From Mariniphaga sp. (lineage in GTDB: Bacteria; Bacteroidota; Bacteroidia; Bacteroidales; Prolixibacteraceae): 64,000 nucleotides of DNA. The notes beneath the pieces are model-generated. The model made no database searches. It worked only from the letters and a program-made list of their open reading frames with translations, and was not told the DNA's origin. How positions within the stretch are numbered: the first letter of the stretch is position 1; the number at the start of each line of letters is the position of its first letter. Of the stretch, positions 35,324 to 44,650 are shown piece by piece. The position numbers were made by a program, and so were the translations under genes. The stretch spans positions 248,001 to 312,000 of the forward strand of contig JAGXGA010000019.1 in the NCBI GenBank assembly GCA_024636975.1. Direction: 5' to 3'.

Positions 35324-38131
35324 TTAATTACCGTTTTTATAGGAAGAAGGGCTGCATCCGAACTGTTTTTTAAATGCACGCGAAAAATAAGCATGATCGT
35401 TAAATCCCAGGTTGTAACATATTTCTGATACACTGGCTGAATTTTGTTTCAGCAAATCGGCAGCCCTTTGTAAACGGAGCGATCGAATCAACTGGCCGGA
35501 TGGCTGGCCGATTAAAGCGTTTAACTTCCTGTTCAGTTGGGAAATACTCATATTCAGGTGTTCAGCAAGATGCTCCACCGAAAACTGAGAATCCCCGAAA
35601 TGATTTTCGATTTTCTGTATTGTTTTTTGAAGGAAAACCTGATCGGCTGAAATTGCGGAAACTTCAGAAGGTTTAATTACAGTTGACTTGCTGAAACGTT
35701 CGCGTAAAAGTTTTCTTTGTTTTAAGAGGTTGTCTATTTGTACTATGAGTTCTTTCGCTTTAAATGGTTTGGTTAAGTAGGCATCGATTCCGGATTCAAG
35801 CCCCTCTATTTTATCATCAAATCCTGCTTTTGCAGTTAACATGACAAGCGGAATATGGCTGGTTTTTTCGTTGTTCCGTACTTTTTTGCAAAATTGAAAT
35901 CCATCCATTTCCGGCATCATTACATCAGTAATAATAAGATCGGGAATTTCATCTTTTGCCTTTGAAACACCTTCTTCACCGTTTGAAGCTTCTATTACTC
36001 TGTAACCTGTTTCCAGCAACTCGCGAATGTAATTCCGTACGTCAGGATTATCTTCAACTATTAAAATTATTTCATCGTTGTCAGAGCCGGAAGAACTTAA
36101 TACAGTATTTTTTTCTTCTGCTTCAGTTGTCTCAAGATTATTAATCTGTAAAGATTTATCTGCTAGTTGTTTATAAAGCTCATCTTTTTTAATTTCATAA
36201 TCACCCAATGGAAGCTGAAGTATAAACTCACTGCCTTCGCCTTCTTTACTATTTACTGAAATATTCCCTTTATGAAGTTCAATCAATTCTTTTGTCAACG
36301 CCAATCCTATTCCTGTACCTTCATGTTTTCTTGTGGCTGATCCGTCCACCTGGTAAAATCTGTCAAAGATATTTGGCAAGCGGTCGGAAGGTATACCGAT
36401 TCCGGAATCAGTGATCCTGATTTCGACAATTGAATCAATGGTGCTTAAACCGACTTCTATTTCACCTTCCGTATCAGTAAAATTAAATGCGTTTGAAATA
36501 ATATTAAGAAAAATCTTTTCCATTTTATCCGGATCGAAAACAACAGGAATGATGTTAAATTCCGATTCAAACTTCAGTATTATTCTTTTAGATTCTGCAA
36601 GCGATTCAAACGAATAAAACAAACTTTTTAAAAATGAAACGATGTTATGCTGTTCTGCTTTCAGCTCCATGCTTCCGGATTCAAGCCTGGAAAGATCCAG
36701 CAACTGGTTTATCAAAGTGAGAAGCCTTTTTGCATTCCTGTCTGCAACCTGCAGTTTCCCTTTTTCCTTCATCCCGATATTTCCAGACATTATACTATCA
36801 ATCTGACCAAGTATTAAGGTCAGTGGTGTCCGGAACTCGTGGGAGATATTAGCAAAAAACCGGGATTTCAACTTGTCAAGCTCCTGGAGTTGTGCCTGTG
36901 CTATTTTCAATTCATTTAAAGTTATTTCAATCTTGTTTTTTGCTTCTTCAACATTTTTAAAGTCTTCATACCGGGCATAAGCTATGGAGAATGCTTCAGC
37001 CAATGTTTTAACCAGTTCCAGTTTTTCATTTGCAAGGGTGGAAACATTTCCAACATAGAGTATGCCCTGGGTGAAGGGAACAAAGTGCAGGTGAAGTGCC
37101 TCGGGTGGGATAGATGAACCCTGGTAGGTTTCTGCATTTTGAATTTGCCCGGTATCAATCATTGATTTTGTCCATTCAATGAATTTTTCCTTATTCCAGT
37201 GCTCTTTGTATATTTCGTTTTTTTTCCAGTGTTTAACAGCATTACTTGTGATCTCATTTGCATCAAATGATAAACTCATCGCTGCAAGCGACTTACCATC
37301 CGGTGTAGTTAAAAAAACCTGGACTTCTTCAGTTTCCTTATCAACAATAAAAACACCGCAACGTATAAAAGGTACCTCCAGTGTTTCCAGTTCCCTCCAG
37401 ATAATCGTGGTAATACGTTTGAGGTCTTCGGAGGTGCGCATGCTGGCAATTTCACCCCGGACCCTGTCTGCAGATGCTTGTTTTATTGCTTCACGCGCCA
37501 GGGCTTCTGCTTTTTGGATGTCGAGAAACCGGGTGTAGCTCTGTTCAAAAACTTGTCCAAAGCGCTTTAAAATCTTATTATCATCATCAGACAATCTTCT
37601 TCCAAAATGATTAACTACAAAAATGGATGTATAATGAGAAACAGAAACAGACCTTGTATATCCGCCCTCACGGGAATAAACCTGCTCCTTCCACTCAGGA
37701 GTAGATGAATTATAGGGCGGATATTTAAATAAATGCTCAAAGAATTCATTTTTCTCCTCCCTTGTATATTCCTCAACGAAAAAATGCTCCCCTTTGGTTG
37801 TAGCCTCAGCCAATACTCTGTAAATGGGGCGATCCAGGAAAGGGATAGCCGCTTTTTTCATATAAATTTCTGCCACACCTGTAGATCCCCAAAAAGTGAA
37901 TTGTTTATCAATTTCGTCATTGTTGATAAGCATAAACACCCCTGTTATATCCAGGTTCATATTGTTCAATTCCCGGGCAACTATATTGACAATATTCTGC
38001 AAATCAGATGAATGACGCATTGACATTGCATGTTCTCTTACTTTCTCAAAAGCTTTCTCAATTTTTAATTCACGGTTTTTCGATGCGAGTTCTTTTTTGA
38101 GAACTTCAATATATGATTCTGAATGTGTCAT
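35324..38131 (-). CDS. Soluble hybrid sensor kinase / response regulator with AraC output
   Basis: 935 aa without signal peptide or membrane helix, so cytoplasmic. Order: short coiled coil; two GAF-like halves at ~25-205 and ~215-395, each opened by a similar R-x-x-x-x-S-M-R-x-S-x-D-L segment (EHAMSMRHSSDLQ; GEIASMRTSEDLK); histidine kinase with His431 (NISHEFRTPL) and GTGIGLALTKE; receiver with Asp736 (DLIITDVMMPEMDG); AraC helix-turn-helix at the end (SEICYNLGFNDHAYFSRAF). It should sense a cytoplasmic ligand or redox/light cue and directly regulate transcription. The target is unknown; no metabolic operon is directly attached. Confidence 0.9.
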   Translation of the reverse strand: MTHSESYIEVLKKELASKNRELKIEKAFEKVREHAMSMRHSSDLQNIVNIVARELNNMNLDITGVFMLINNDEIDKQFTFWGSTGVAEIYMKKAAIPFLDRPIYRVLAEATTKGEHFFVEEYTREEKNEFFEHLFKYPPYNSSTPEWKEQVYSREGGYTRSVSVSHYTSIFVVNHFGRRLSDDDNKILKRFGQVFEQSYTRFLDIQKAEALAREAIKQASADRVRGEIASMRTSEDLKRITTIIWRELETLEVPFIRCGVFIVDKETEEVQVFLTTPDGKSLAAMSLSFDANEITSNAVKHWKKNEIYKEHWNKEKFIEWTKSMIDTGQIQNAETYQGSSIPPEALHLHFVPFTQGILYVGNVSTLANEKLELVKTLAEAFSIAYARYEDFKNVEEAKNKIEITLNELKIAQAQLQELDKLKSRFFANISHEFRTPLTLILGQIDSIMSGNIGMKEKGKLQVADRNAKRLLTLINQLLDLSRLESGSMELKAEQHNIVSFLKSLFYSFESLAESKRIILKFESEFNIIPVVFDPDKMEKIFLNIISNAFNFTDTEGEIEVGLSTIDSIVEIRITDSGIGIPSDRLPNIFDRFYQVDGSATRKHEGTGIGLALTKELIELHKGNISVNSKEGEGSEFILQLPLGDYEIKKDELYKQLADKSLQINNLETTEAEEKNTVLSSSGSDNDEIILIVEDNPDVRNYIRELLETGYRVIEASNGEEGVSKAKDEIPDLIITDVMMPEMDGFQFCKKVRNNEKTSHIPLVMLTAKAGFDDKIEGLESGIDAYLTKPFKAKELIVQIDNLLKQRKLLRERFSKSTVIKPSEVSAISADQVFLQKTIQKIENHFGDSQFSVEHLAEHLNMSISQLNRKLNALIGQPSGQLIRSLRLQRAADLLKQNSASVSEICYNLGFNDHAYFSRAFKKQFGCSPSSYKNGN

Positions 38132-38510
38132 TTATATTAAATGGCTGAAATTTACTGCCCAAGTTATGTTTTTTTATAGTAACATGCTTACAATTGACAA
38201 ATTGAAGGTTCTGAGAAACGTTACGTCCTCGTTGATTATCTTTTGACATTGATTAGTTAAATTGTATCAATTGAATTCAAGTTTTCCAAATTTAAGAAAT
38301 TAATTCCTACTCCATGGCACCCGATGGACTGATGGTAAAAATAAATTATCACATTACAGAATAATCTCAATTCCATAGATAAAATCTGAACCTGAAAATT
38401 TCCAATTTGCAGAGACCATATTAGCTATTTCATTATTGTATTATTTAGTATTTTTTTTATTTCTAAATTTACCTGGGAATTATTATGATGTATAGAGTGA
38501 CCACTATTCC
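38132..38510. other. Non-coding gap, nothing recognised
   Basis: AT-rich region upstream of the soluble sensor kinase and downstream of the hydrolase remnant. It should contain the kinase promoter; no clear element is visible. Confidence 0.4.
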
Positions 38511-38930
38511 TTACGGTAAGTAATGTAGCCCTGGTTTAAAATGCTCTTGCAATTTTAAAGAGGACCTATAATAAATGAGCTCATCTTTATCTCCGTGAAG
38601 AATTATTACCGGCCCCTGAAACTTTTGAATATTTTCAAAATTTCTAAACTTATATTTTAATAAAGTAGTTGGAAGCACAAGTATAATTTTTAAAAAAGAA
38701 ATGTTTCTCATCATAACTTCCAAGCTATAGTAAGAACTTAACAATATCAACTTTTCAGCGTAATTGTCTGCTGCAATTTTTGAAGCCGCAGCAGTAACTA
38801 ATGAAGTTCCTGAAACTATTATTTTATCTTCAGGGTATATCTTTTACATGGTCATATGCAGCTTGAGCATCCTGATAAAATTGTTTTTCGGACCTTGTAA
38901 TCGAAAAAAAAAGTTGCTTAAACTTAATTA
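38511..38930 (-). pseudogene. Alpha/beta hydrolase remnant
   Basis: Reading from about 38930: FYQDAQAAYDHVKDI, a frameshift at the word for P-E, then SGTSLVTAAASKIAADNYAE, ILVLPTTLLKYKFRNFENIQ and VIILHGDKDELIYYRSSLKL. This is the C-terminal two-thirds of a small serine hydrolase. The nucleophile elbow G-x-S-x-G is altered to G-T-S-L-V, the N terminus is missing and the frame is broken. Confidence 0.7.
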
Positions 38931-38939
38931 AAAAAAGCT

Positions 38940-39581
38940 CTAGATTTTGAAGATCAATCCTGTACCTAATATAAATTTAGTATTCCAATCATGTGGTAAA
39001 TCTTTATTGAACTGTTGCCCTAAAAAAAGATTAAAAGTTGCTTTTTTTAAATGCAGTTCAGTGCCAATTATTGTGCGTTGTCGGGTATATTCAAAATTGT
39101 TAAGATAAAATGAAAATTCGGTAGACACATAGGGTACTATGCTCTTAAATTTTTGAAAAGTAAATTGAATTTGATTTCTATAGCGATTAATCAACTTTCC
39201 GTCTATAATTCGAAATTCATAACGATTTCTATCTCTGAATCTGAAATGACCCAAATCTTTATTATAATATAAATGCAACATAGGCCGATACTCTGTTCTC
39301 CATCGAATTGGAAATTCAACATATTCATGCTTATATCCTATTCCAAAACTTAAAATTTTTTTTGAAGGAAAATCCAAAGATAGTTGTGTGTGATTTAGAT
39401 AATAATCACTCCCGCTTTTGAAAAAGTTTGCACTGTGAAAATAAAAATTCAATTTCCTTGTTTTAGCAAGGGCTCCGACAAACGTCCAGGTTTCAAAATC
39501 AGTTGCAACCAATTTTTGGTTTAAAAACAAAAAAATGAATAGTACTATTACCAGTAGAACCGGCTTTTTTGATTTTTCCAT
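38940..39581 (-). CDS. DUF2490 outer-membrane-like beta protein
   Basis: 213 aa with a signal peptide (LLVIVLFIFLFLNQKLVATD). The mature part alternates short amphipathic strands with aromatic ends and contains FRDRNRYEFRIIDGKLINRY, the characteristic R-x-R-N-R ... RYRNR region of DUF2490 proteins, and ends with a strand in -FKI. It probably forms a small outer-membrane barrel. Function is unknown. It precedes the hydrolase remnant on the same strand. Confidence 0.75.
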   Translation of the reverse strand: MEKSKKPVLLVIVLFIFLFLNQKLVATDFETWTFVGALAKTRKLNFYFHSANFFKSGSDYYLNHTQLSLDFPSKKILSFGIGYKHEYVEFPIRWRTEYRPMLHLYYNKDLGHFRFRDRNRYEFRIIDGKLINRYRNQIQFTFQKFKSIVPYVSTEFSFYLNNFEYTRQRTIIGTELHLKKATFNLFLGQQFNKDLPHDWNTKFILGTGLIFKI

Positions 39582-39762
39582 ATTAAGAATAGTTCTATCA
39601 GCTTAATATACATGATGTTTTAAGTCTAAATTGATTGCCGTCTCCTCAGTTGGTCGTAATGTGTAAATTTAATTTAAATAACAGGCATATTAGTGATATT
39701 TATAATTTTATTTTATAAACCAGATAATTAGGGATAGCAGAAGCTCAATCAATAGCTAACAT
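39582..39762. other. Non-coding gap, nothing recognised
   Basis: About 180 AT-rich bases between two minus-strand genes. No terminator hairpin or clear promoter box found. Confidence 0.3.
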
Positions 39763-40512
39763 CTAATTGGCCTGCTTCAATATCTTAACTTTTATATTTC
39801 TGAAACTTGTTCGTGTACCTTCATATTGCAATAATATGTGTCCTTTATCAAAATTGCCCCATCCTGGTATATTCGCATACTTACTCTTAGCTAAGAGCTG
39901 ATTATACCGGGGACTATCTTTAATTATATCAACGGTTTTTATTCCATTCAACCAATGTATGATATGATTTCCTTTGACTCTGACTACAGCCTGGTTCCAT
40001 TCACCGTAAGGTTTAACGAATGTAGAATCCGGAGCACGGACCAAATCGTAGAGAGAACCACAGGTTCTGTTATAATTTGGTTTGTCATAAGGCCAGTTAT
40101 TATTATCCAGAATGGCATATTCAAGTCCAAGCCCATGATTCTCTGATGACTTCAGGGATTCATCGACAAAATATTTTATACCACTGTTTGCATTTTTTGA
40201 AATTTTAAATTCCAGTTTCAATTCAAAACTACCGTATTTTTTTTCAGTAATAATATCACCTCCCTGTAAAGAATCGGGCAGTTCATTTCCAAGACAAACC
40301 AGTACACCATTTTCAAGAATCCATCCATGGGCAGGAAAGTAATCTTTATGTATTCCTCTCCAGCCATCAAATGATTTCCCATCCCATAAAAGCATCCATC
40401 CATTTTTTTGTTCATCTCTTGATAAGAAATTCTGATATTTTTTGTTATCGTTTGAATTACAGTTAAAATTTAAAGACGCTAAATAAATAATAAGGATAAA
40501 AAAGTAATTCAT
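39763..40512 (-). CDS. DUF1080 (3-keto-disaccharide hydrolase-like) lipoprotein
   Basis: 249 aa. Lipoprotein-like start (FILIIYLASLNFNCNSND, Cys18). The concanavalin-like DUF1080 fold shows WMLLWDGKSFDGWRG, WILENGVLVCLG, GSFELKLEFKISKNANSGIK, GLGLEYAILD and IIHWLNG. Members of this family, such as BT2157 of Bacteroides thetaiotaomicron, hydrolyse 3-keto-glycosides made by Gfo/Idh/MocA-type oxidoreductases. A paralogue lies at 41967 with the oxidoreductase between them. I infer a periplasmic oxidoreductive glycoside-cleavage role. Confidence 0.88.
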   Translation of the reverse strand: MNYFFILIIYLASLNFNCNSNDNKKYQNFLSRDEQKNGWMLLWDGKSFDGWRGIHKDYFPAHGWILENGVLVCLGNELPDSLQGGDIITEKKYGSFELKLEFKISKNANSGIKYFVDESLKSSENHGLGLEYAILDNNNWPYDKPNYNRTCGSLYDLVRAPDSTFVKPYGEWNQAVVRVKGNHIIHWLNGIKTVDIIKDSPRYNQLLAKSKYANIPGWGNFDKGHILLQYEGTRTSFRNIKVKILKQAN

Positions 40513-40564
40513 TATTGATTTTAAAAAATTTAGTATTAAAAATAGCGATTATATTGATAGAATA

Positions 40565-40592
40565 CGAGAGAACCCGGTTTTAAGTTCTCTCG
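40565..40592 (-). terminator. Hairpin after the oxidoreductase gene
   Basis: Perfect 9-bp stem CGAGAGAAC / GTTCTCTCG with a 10-base loop, between the oxidoreductase and the downstream DUF1080 gene. There is no strong T tract, so attenuation or mRNA processing is as likely as full termination. Confidence 0.55.
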
Positions 40593-40610
40593 ATTCAAAG
40601 TTCAGTTTCC

Positions 40611-41939
40611 TCAAATTTTTGGTTCCCAGCCTGGTTCGTAAGATCTTGCCCAAAGTCCCATTGCCTGCGGATCATTTAAAATATGACCATTGTTTTGATC
40701 GATATTTAAAGTTCTTCGTGTTCTCTCTGCAATATTCCCCAATTGGCATAGTAATACACTTTTAAAACCCGTCTCAATCTCAGCATTAAGTTTTGTATCT
40801 GTACGAATGGCATTTATAAAATTGTTTAAATGTGGCACATCCAAATTTCCTGATGGGCTGGTTGTATCCAAAACATCAATGTCCTCGCCTTCTTTTATCT
40901 CATCGATCATATTTCCTTTTTTATCAAAAATCTGAAATTTATTTCCTCCATCCGTGAACATTGTCCCATCAGTTCCATAAAAAACAACACCCCTTCCGCT
41001 TCCTTCAACGGGTCTGCCATTGCAGCTTCTGCCTTCCCACATAGCGGATTTATCATCACCAAATTCAAAATTGATTATTTGTGTATCAGGCGTTTCCCAG
41101 TCATCATTATAATGGTATCTTCCTCCGACAGAACTCACTTTTGTGGCATAATCTTCATTGAAACCCCAACGAACCAAATCTAATTCATGGGTACCATTAT
41201 TTAAGGCTTCTCCGGTTCCCCAATGCCAGTTCCAGTGCCAGTTGTAATGAATAAGATTATCTTTATAAGGCATTCGGGGTGCTGGTCCCTGCCACAAATC
41301 ATAGTTTAAATTGTCGGGCACTGAAACAACTTTACCAATGCCAATAGGTCCACGATCATTTGCATACCAGGCTTTGGCAAAATAAACCTTTCCAATACAT
41401 CCGTTATGCAATTGCTCCATCGACTGTTGAATTACAGGCCAGGAACGGCGTTGAGTTCCCATTTGAACAATCCGATTATATTTACGTGCCGCTTGTATCA
41501 TTAATTCTCCTTCAGCCGGATTATGTGAACATGGTTTTTCGACATAGACATGTTTCCCTGCATTACAAGCTAATATAGTTGCCGGAGCATGCCAATGATC
41601 GGGTGCAGCTACAACTATTGCGTCGATTGTCTTATCATCAAGAGCCTTCCTGAAATCCTCCAATCCAACAGGTGCCTTTCCAGTTGCTTTCTGAACGGTA
41701 TCTATTCCTTTTGCTTTCGCCTCGCTGTCAACATCACATATAAAAGCTATTTCTGCATTATTTATACCGGACAAAGTTCTTGCAAGAGAATTTCCTCTAC
41801 CGTTCACACCCATTATAGCAATTCTTACTTTTTCGTTTGCACCTAATATATTAGCACGTGAAATTAATGGAGCTCCAGCAATTATACCAGCTGTTCCCAG
41901 AGAAACATTTTTTATAAAAGTTCTTCTATCGTCTTTCAT
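40611..41939 (-). CDS. Gfo/Idh/MocA family oxidoreductase with Tat-type signal
   Basis: 442 aa. The N terminus DRRTFIKNVSLGTAGIIAGA is a twin-arginine export signal, so the enzyme is folded with its NAD(P) cofactor before export. Rossmann start VRIAIMGVNGRGNSLA, DAIVVAAPDHWHAPA, and the family motif VEKPCSHNP with the catalytic Lys. His-rich NWHWNWHWGTGEALNNGTHE matches the active-site half of this secreted subfamily. It likely oxidises a glycoside at C3 in the periplasm, providing the 3-keto substrate for the DUF1080 proteins on either side. Confidence 0.9.
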   Translation of the reverse strand: MKDDRRTFIKNVSLGTAGIIAGAPLISRANILGANEKVRIAIMGVNGRGNSLARTLSGINNAEIAFICDVDSEAKAKGIDTVQKATGKAPVGLEDFRKALDDKTIDAIVVAAPDHWHAPATILACNAGKHVYVEKPCSHNPAEGELMIQAARKYNRIVQMGTQRRSWPVIQQSMEQLHNGCIGKVYFAKAWYANDRGPIGIGKVVSVPDNLNYDLWQGPAPRMPYKDNLIHYNWHWNWHWGTGEALNNGTHELDLVRWGFNEDYATKVSSVGGRYHYNDDWETPDTQIINFEFGDDKSAMWEGRSCNGRPVEGSGRGVVFYGTDGTMFTDGGNKFQIFDKKGNMIDEIKEGEDIDVLDTTSPSGNLDVPHLNNFINAIRTDTKLNAEIETGFKSVLLCQLGNIAERTRRTLNIDQNNGHILNDPQAMGLWARSYEPGWEPKI

Positions 41940-41966
41940 CTTTTTTATTGTTTTTAATAATTACTA

Positions 41967-42695
41967 CTACCATGTTCTAATTTTAATTGATCGAAAGGCT
42001 ACTTCATCACTATGCCCCTGAAGCAAGATATGCCTCTTTGGTATTTCTCCGAATTTTTGAAAGTCTTTATAATTGCTTAATGCAACCAATTGCCTGAAGG
42101 CATCACTTTTTCTGTCAAATTCCAGTACTTTCTGCTCGTTTAACCAATGCTCAACATGGTTTTCATCAACCAATATTTTCACCTTATTCCATTGTCCTGG
42201 AGGATTAACTTTTTTATTTTTTTCAGCAGGAATTAAATCGTATAAGGAGGCCATAGTCCTGTTGCCGTTGTTACCTAATTTGGCATCAGCATGACGTTCA
42301 TCAACTATTAACTGGTATTCCAGTCCCAAATATTGACCTTCATGGCCTGGAAAATCATTAACAACAAAATACTTTATTCCACTGTTAGCTCCTTCTGTCA
42401 GCTTAATTTCAAGTTCTAATTCAAAGTTGGAATATTGGTTTTTTGTAATGATATCTTTACCTGCGGAAGTAGAATCTGTTTTGGCAAGAACTGTCAATAC
42501 ATTTTCTTCTATATTCCAGCCTTGTTCTGGAAATTCACTGGAATGTGTAATTTGCCAGGCATCTGTTGAAGAACCATCAAACAGCCATTCCCAATCCGTT
42601 TTTCTACTGGTATCATTTTGCTCTGTATTACATTGTGCATGTAATAATGCTGTTGCAATTAATAATAATGGCAATACTAATATTTTTGAATTCAT
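41967..42695 (-). CDS. DUF1080 (3-keto-disaccharide hydrolase-like) secreted protein
   Basis: 242 aa from the ATG at 42695, chosen because it begins a signal peptide (MNSKILVLPLLLIATALLHA); the ATG further upstream at 42725 is less likely. Same fold landmarks as its neighbour: WEWLFDGSSTDAWQI, NVLTVLAKTDSTSAGKDIIT, NFELELEIKLTEGANSGIKY and EHWLNEQKVLEFD. It begins the operon with the oxidoreductase 27 bases downstream and may act on a different 3-keto-sugar linkage from the 39763 paralogue. Confidence 0.88.
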   Translation of the reverse strand: MNSKILVLPLLLIATALLHAQCNTEQNDTSRKTDWEWLFDGSSTDAWQITHSSEFPEQGWNIEENVLTVLAKTDSTSAGKDIITKNQYSNFELELEIKLTEGANSGIKYFVVNDFPGHEGQYLGLEYQLIVDERHADAKLGNNGNRTMASLYDLIPAEKNKKVNPPGQWNKVKILVDENHVEHWLNEQKVLEFDRKSDAFRQLVALSNYKDFQKFGEIPKRHILLQGHSDEVAFRSIKIRTW

Positions 42696-42752
42696 TATGA
42701 AAAATTTGAGTACTGGTTTGTACATTGATGTACAAACCAGTATGGTTCCTAT

Positions 42753-42972
42753 TAATTATATCCGGGATTTTGATTCATTTTCTCAGGATTTGATTCAATG
42801 ACTTCCAAAGGAATTGGTAAAACACGTTTTTCTTCAGATACATCATAACCTTTGGATGACATTACTTCAACCATTCTATCAGTGCGCAGCAAATCAAACC
42901 ATCTATGGTTCTCAAAAGCTAGCTCCACTCTTCTTTCATGTTCAATAGCTAATCTTACTGGGAAAGTGTTAA
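42753..42972 (-). pseudogene. SusD C-terminal remnant
   Basis: Minus strand: LAIEHERRVELAFENHRWFD, LLRTDRMVEVMSSKG, KRVLPIPLEVIESNPEKMNQ, NPGYN, stop at 42753. This is only the last ~72 residues of a SusD family protein. It lies directly upstream of the DUF1080 operon in the same orientation, so the operon was once preceded by a SusC/SusD pair. The break at about 42972 joins a T9SS tail in the opposite orientation. Confidence 0.85.
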
Positions 42973-43168
42973 CGGTTTCTGGTTTAAAAAACTACCGGGT
43001 TAATTATGCCATTTACAACCTTTCCGGTCAAATTTTAATCAGCGGGAATCAAAAGTTAACAACAATAGTATCGGAGTAGATTTAAAAGATTTAGAGTCCG
43101 GAACATATTTGTTAAAATTAATAATGAATAACGAAGTGTATTCTAATGCTTTAATGGTTATAAATTAA
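42973..43168 (+). pseudogene. Type IX secretion C-terminal sorting tail, orphan and frameshifted
   Basis: Translation shows YAIYNLSGQILISGNQK, a one-base shift near 43065, then NNNSIGVDLKDLESGTYLLK and LIMNNEVYSNALMVIN with a stop at 43166. This is a type A T9SS C-terminal domain (YNLSGQ ... SGTYLLKL pattern) from a secreted protein whose body is missing. Confidence 0.8.
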
Positions 43169-43447
43169 CAAATTGACAGCAACTTTTTAATACGGGTGGG
43201 TTTTATGTTTAATGCAATTTTTACTGGAAACAGTAAAATATTCATAAACCAATTCTCTTTTAATGATTATTTTAAGGTACAAATGAAAGTATAAAGAAAA
43301 AATGATTTTGTTTGCCCATTGCTTTTAAAAATATTAGCCTCTTACATCTCAAAACTAACCAACATATTAAAAGGGTGGCTATGTTCTTTATTCCGCTTGC
43401 AGCTAATCTTGATACTTGATACTCAAATTTCCAAACAAATTAGAACC
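43169..43447. other. Non-coding gap, nothing recognised
   Basis: About 280 AT-rich bases downstream of the Crp/Fnr gene. No hairpin with a T tract is evident. Confidence 0.35.
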
Positions 43448-44140
43448 TTATCCAACAATACTTAAATGCCTTACCATTTCAAAATTTAAAATCGAAATTT
43501 TATTTCCTTTCATATCAATAATCTTTTCTTTCGAAAAATCTTTAATAACTCTCGACATACTTTCCTGTGATACATTCATGATAGAAGCCATGTCTTTTTT
43601 CGACAAGGGCACTTTAAATTCTTTACGTTTGTAAATTCTTAAGCTCAGGCAAAGTAGCAAATCGGCAAACCTTCCATGTAACTGTTTTAGTGTAAGACAA
43701 GCCATGCGTTTATAAGAAAACAAGCTGTCTTCATTCAAAATAGTTATTATTTTTTCGCTAAATTTTGCATTGGTACTAATAAGTTCCCTGACAGAATTAC
43801 TATCAAGCAAACAAACGGTAACATCATCACATGCTGTTATGGAATAGGGATAAGTATTATGAGAGTATATGGCTTGAAGTCCTAACATTTTTCCTTTGCT
43901 TTCCAGTGACAATACTAACTCGTCTCCACCATGTTCACGAAACACTTTAACAAGCCCCGATTTAATATAAATAATATGTCCGGAAAGAGCTCCCTGTTTA
44001 ATGATTGTTTCTCCTTTTTTAAAACAAATCTCAACCCTGCTTTTGTTAATTTGAATTAATTCTTCAACAGTTAGCATTGTAAATGGCAACGATTTGCAAT
44101 TACAATCAACACATTTTTTTATAACCTTCCCTGAATACAT
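43448..44140 (-). CDS. Crp/Fnr-family regulator with possible iron-sulfur ligands
   Basis: 230 aa. Cyclic-nucleotide-binding-type beta-roll at ~30-150 (GETIIKQGALSGHIIYIKSG), dimerisation helix, then a winged helix with KKDMASIMNVSQESMSRVIK as recognition region. The N terminus holds Cys10, Cys13 and Cys15 (KKCVDCNCKSLPFT), and Cys110 sits where E. coli Fnr has Cys122. That suggests an oxygen-sensitive [4Fe-4S] Fnr protein, although the spacing C-x2-C-x1-C is shorter than in E. coli. A perfect Fnr box lies 73 bases upstream of its start. It likely governs the divergent lipoprotein and cytochrome-like genes. Confidence 0.88.
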   Translation of the reverse strand: MYSGKVIKKCVDCNCKSLPFTMLTVEELIQINKSRVEICFKKGETIIKQGALSGHIIYIKSGLVKVFREHGGDELVLSLESKGKMLGLQAIYSHNTYPYSITACDDVTVCLLDSNSVRELISTNAKFSEKIITILNEDSLFSYKRMACLTLKQLHGRFADLLLCLSLRIYKRKEFKVPLSKKDMASIMNVSQESMSRVIKDFSKEKIIDMKGNKISILNFEMVRHLSIVG

Positions 44141-44212
44141 ATTTAACTTTTCACAATGTGGTGTGAAGATAATGTAATATTTAATATTTTGCTTTGGAGA
44201 TCAATCATGTTC

Positions 44213-44226
44213 TTGATTTAAATCAA
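44213..44226. promoter_or_regulatory. Perfect Fnr/Crp box TTGAT-TTAA-ATCAA
   Basis: The 14-bp site TTGATTTAAATCAA matches the Fnr consensus TTGAT-N4-ATCAA exactly and is fully palindromic. It lies between the divergent Fnr-like gene (start 44140) and the lipoprotein gene (start 44328), a place to control both. Confidence 0.7.
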
Positions 44227-44327
44227 ATGCTAAATTGACGCGAAAATGTTTTTTACTTGATTAGGTGTATGACGATTTTTAAAGCTATTTCATTATGGCC
44301 AACTATTTTTGATACATTGATTTTAAA

Positions 44328-44537
44328 TTGAAATTATATAAATTATTGATCTTGGGTTTTATAGTAATGTTTGTTTCGTGCCAGAATACTCAGCAATCAA
44401 ACAATTCATCAACTATATACGAAAACTCGGACCAATTGGATGAAGCAGCTAAAAAGGTAATTACTGAAATCCCTGTTTCAGAATTTAAAACCATTTACGA
44501 TGGCGAGGACTATTATTTCAAAAGACAATTTTTATAG
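44328..44537 (+). pseudogene. Short lipoprotein, possible truncated rhodanese-like protein
   Basis: 69 codons with a TTG start, lipoprotein signal (LLILGFIVMFVSCQNTQQSN, Cys at FVSC) and a short mature part, ITEIPVSEFKTIYDGEDYYF, which resembles the opening of a rhodanese domain (V-S-E-F-K-x-x-Y-D). The domain's catalytic Cys loop and the rest are missing. It is therefore either a truncated gene or a small lipoprotein of unknown role. It is the first gene after the Fnr box. Confidence 0.4.
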
Positions 44538-44650
44538 GAGCCTTATTGTAGGTATAAAATTGGTGACAAAACTGATTAAAGGAGGGCTTTAATAAAATAA
44601 AAATGACGTAAAGAGATCTTAATATTAATAACTTTTAAAAATTACTTATT

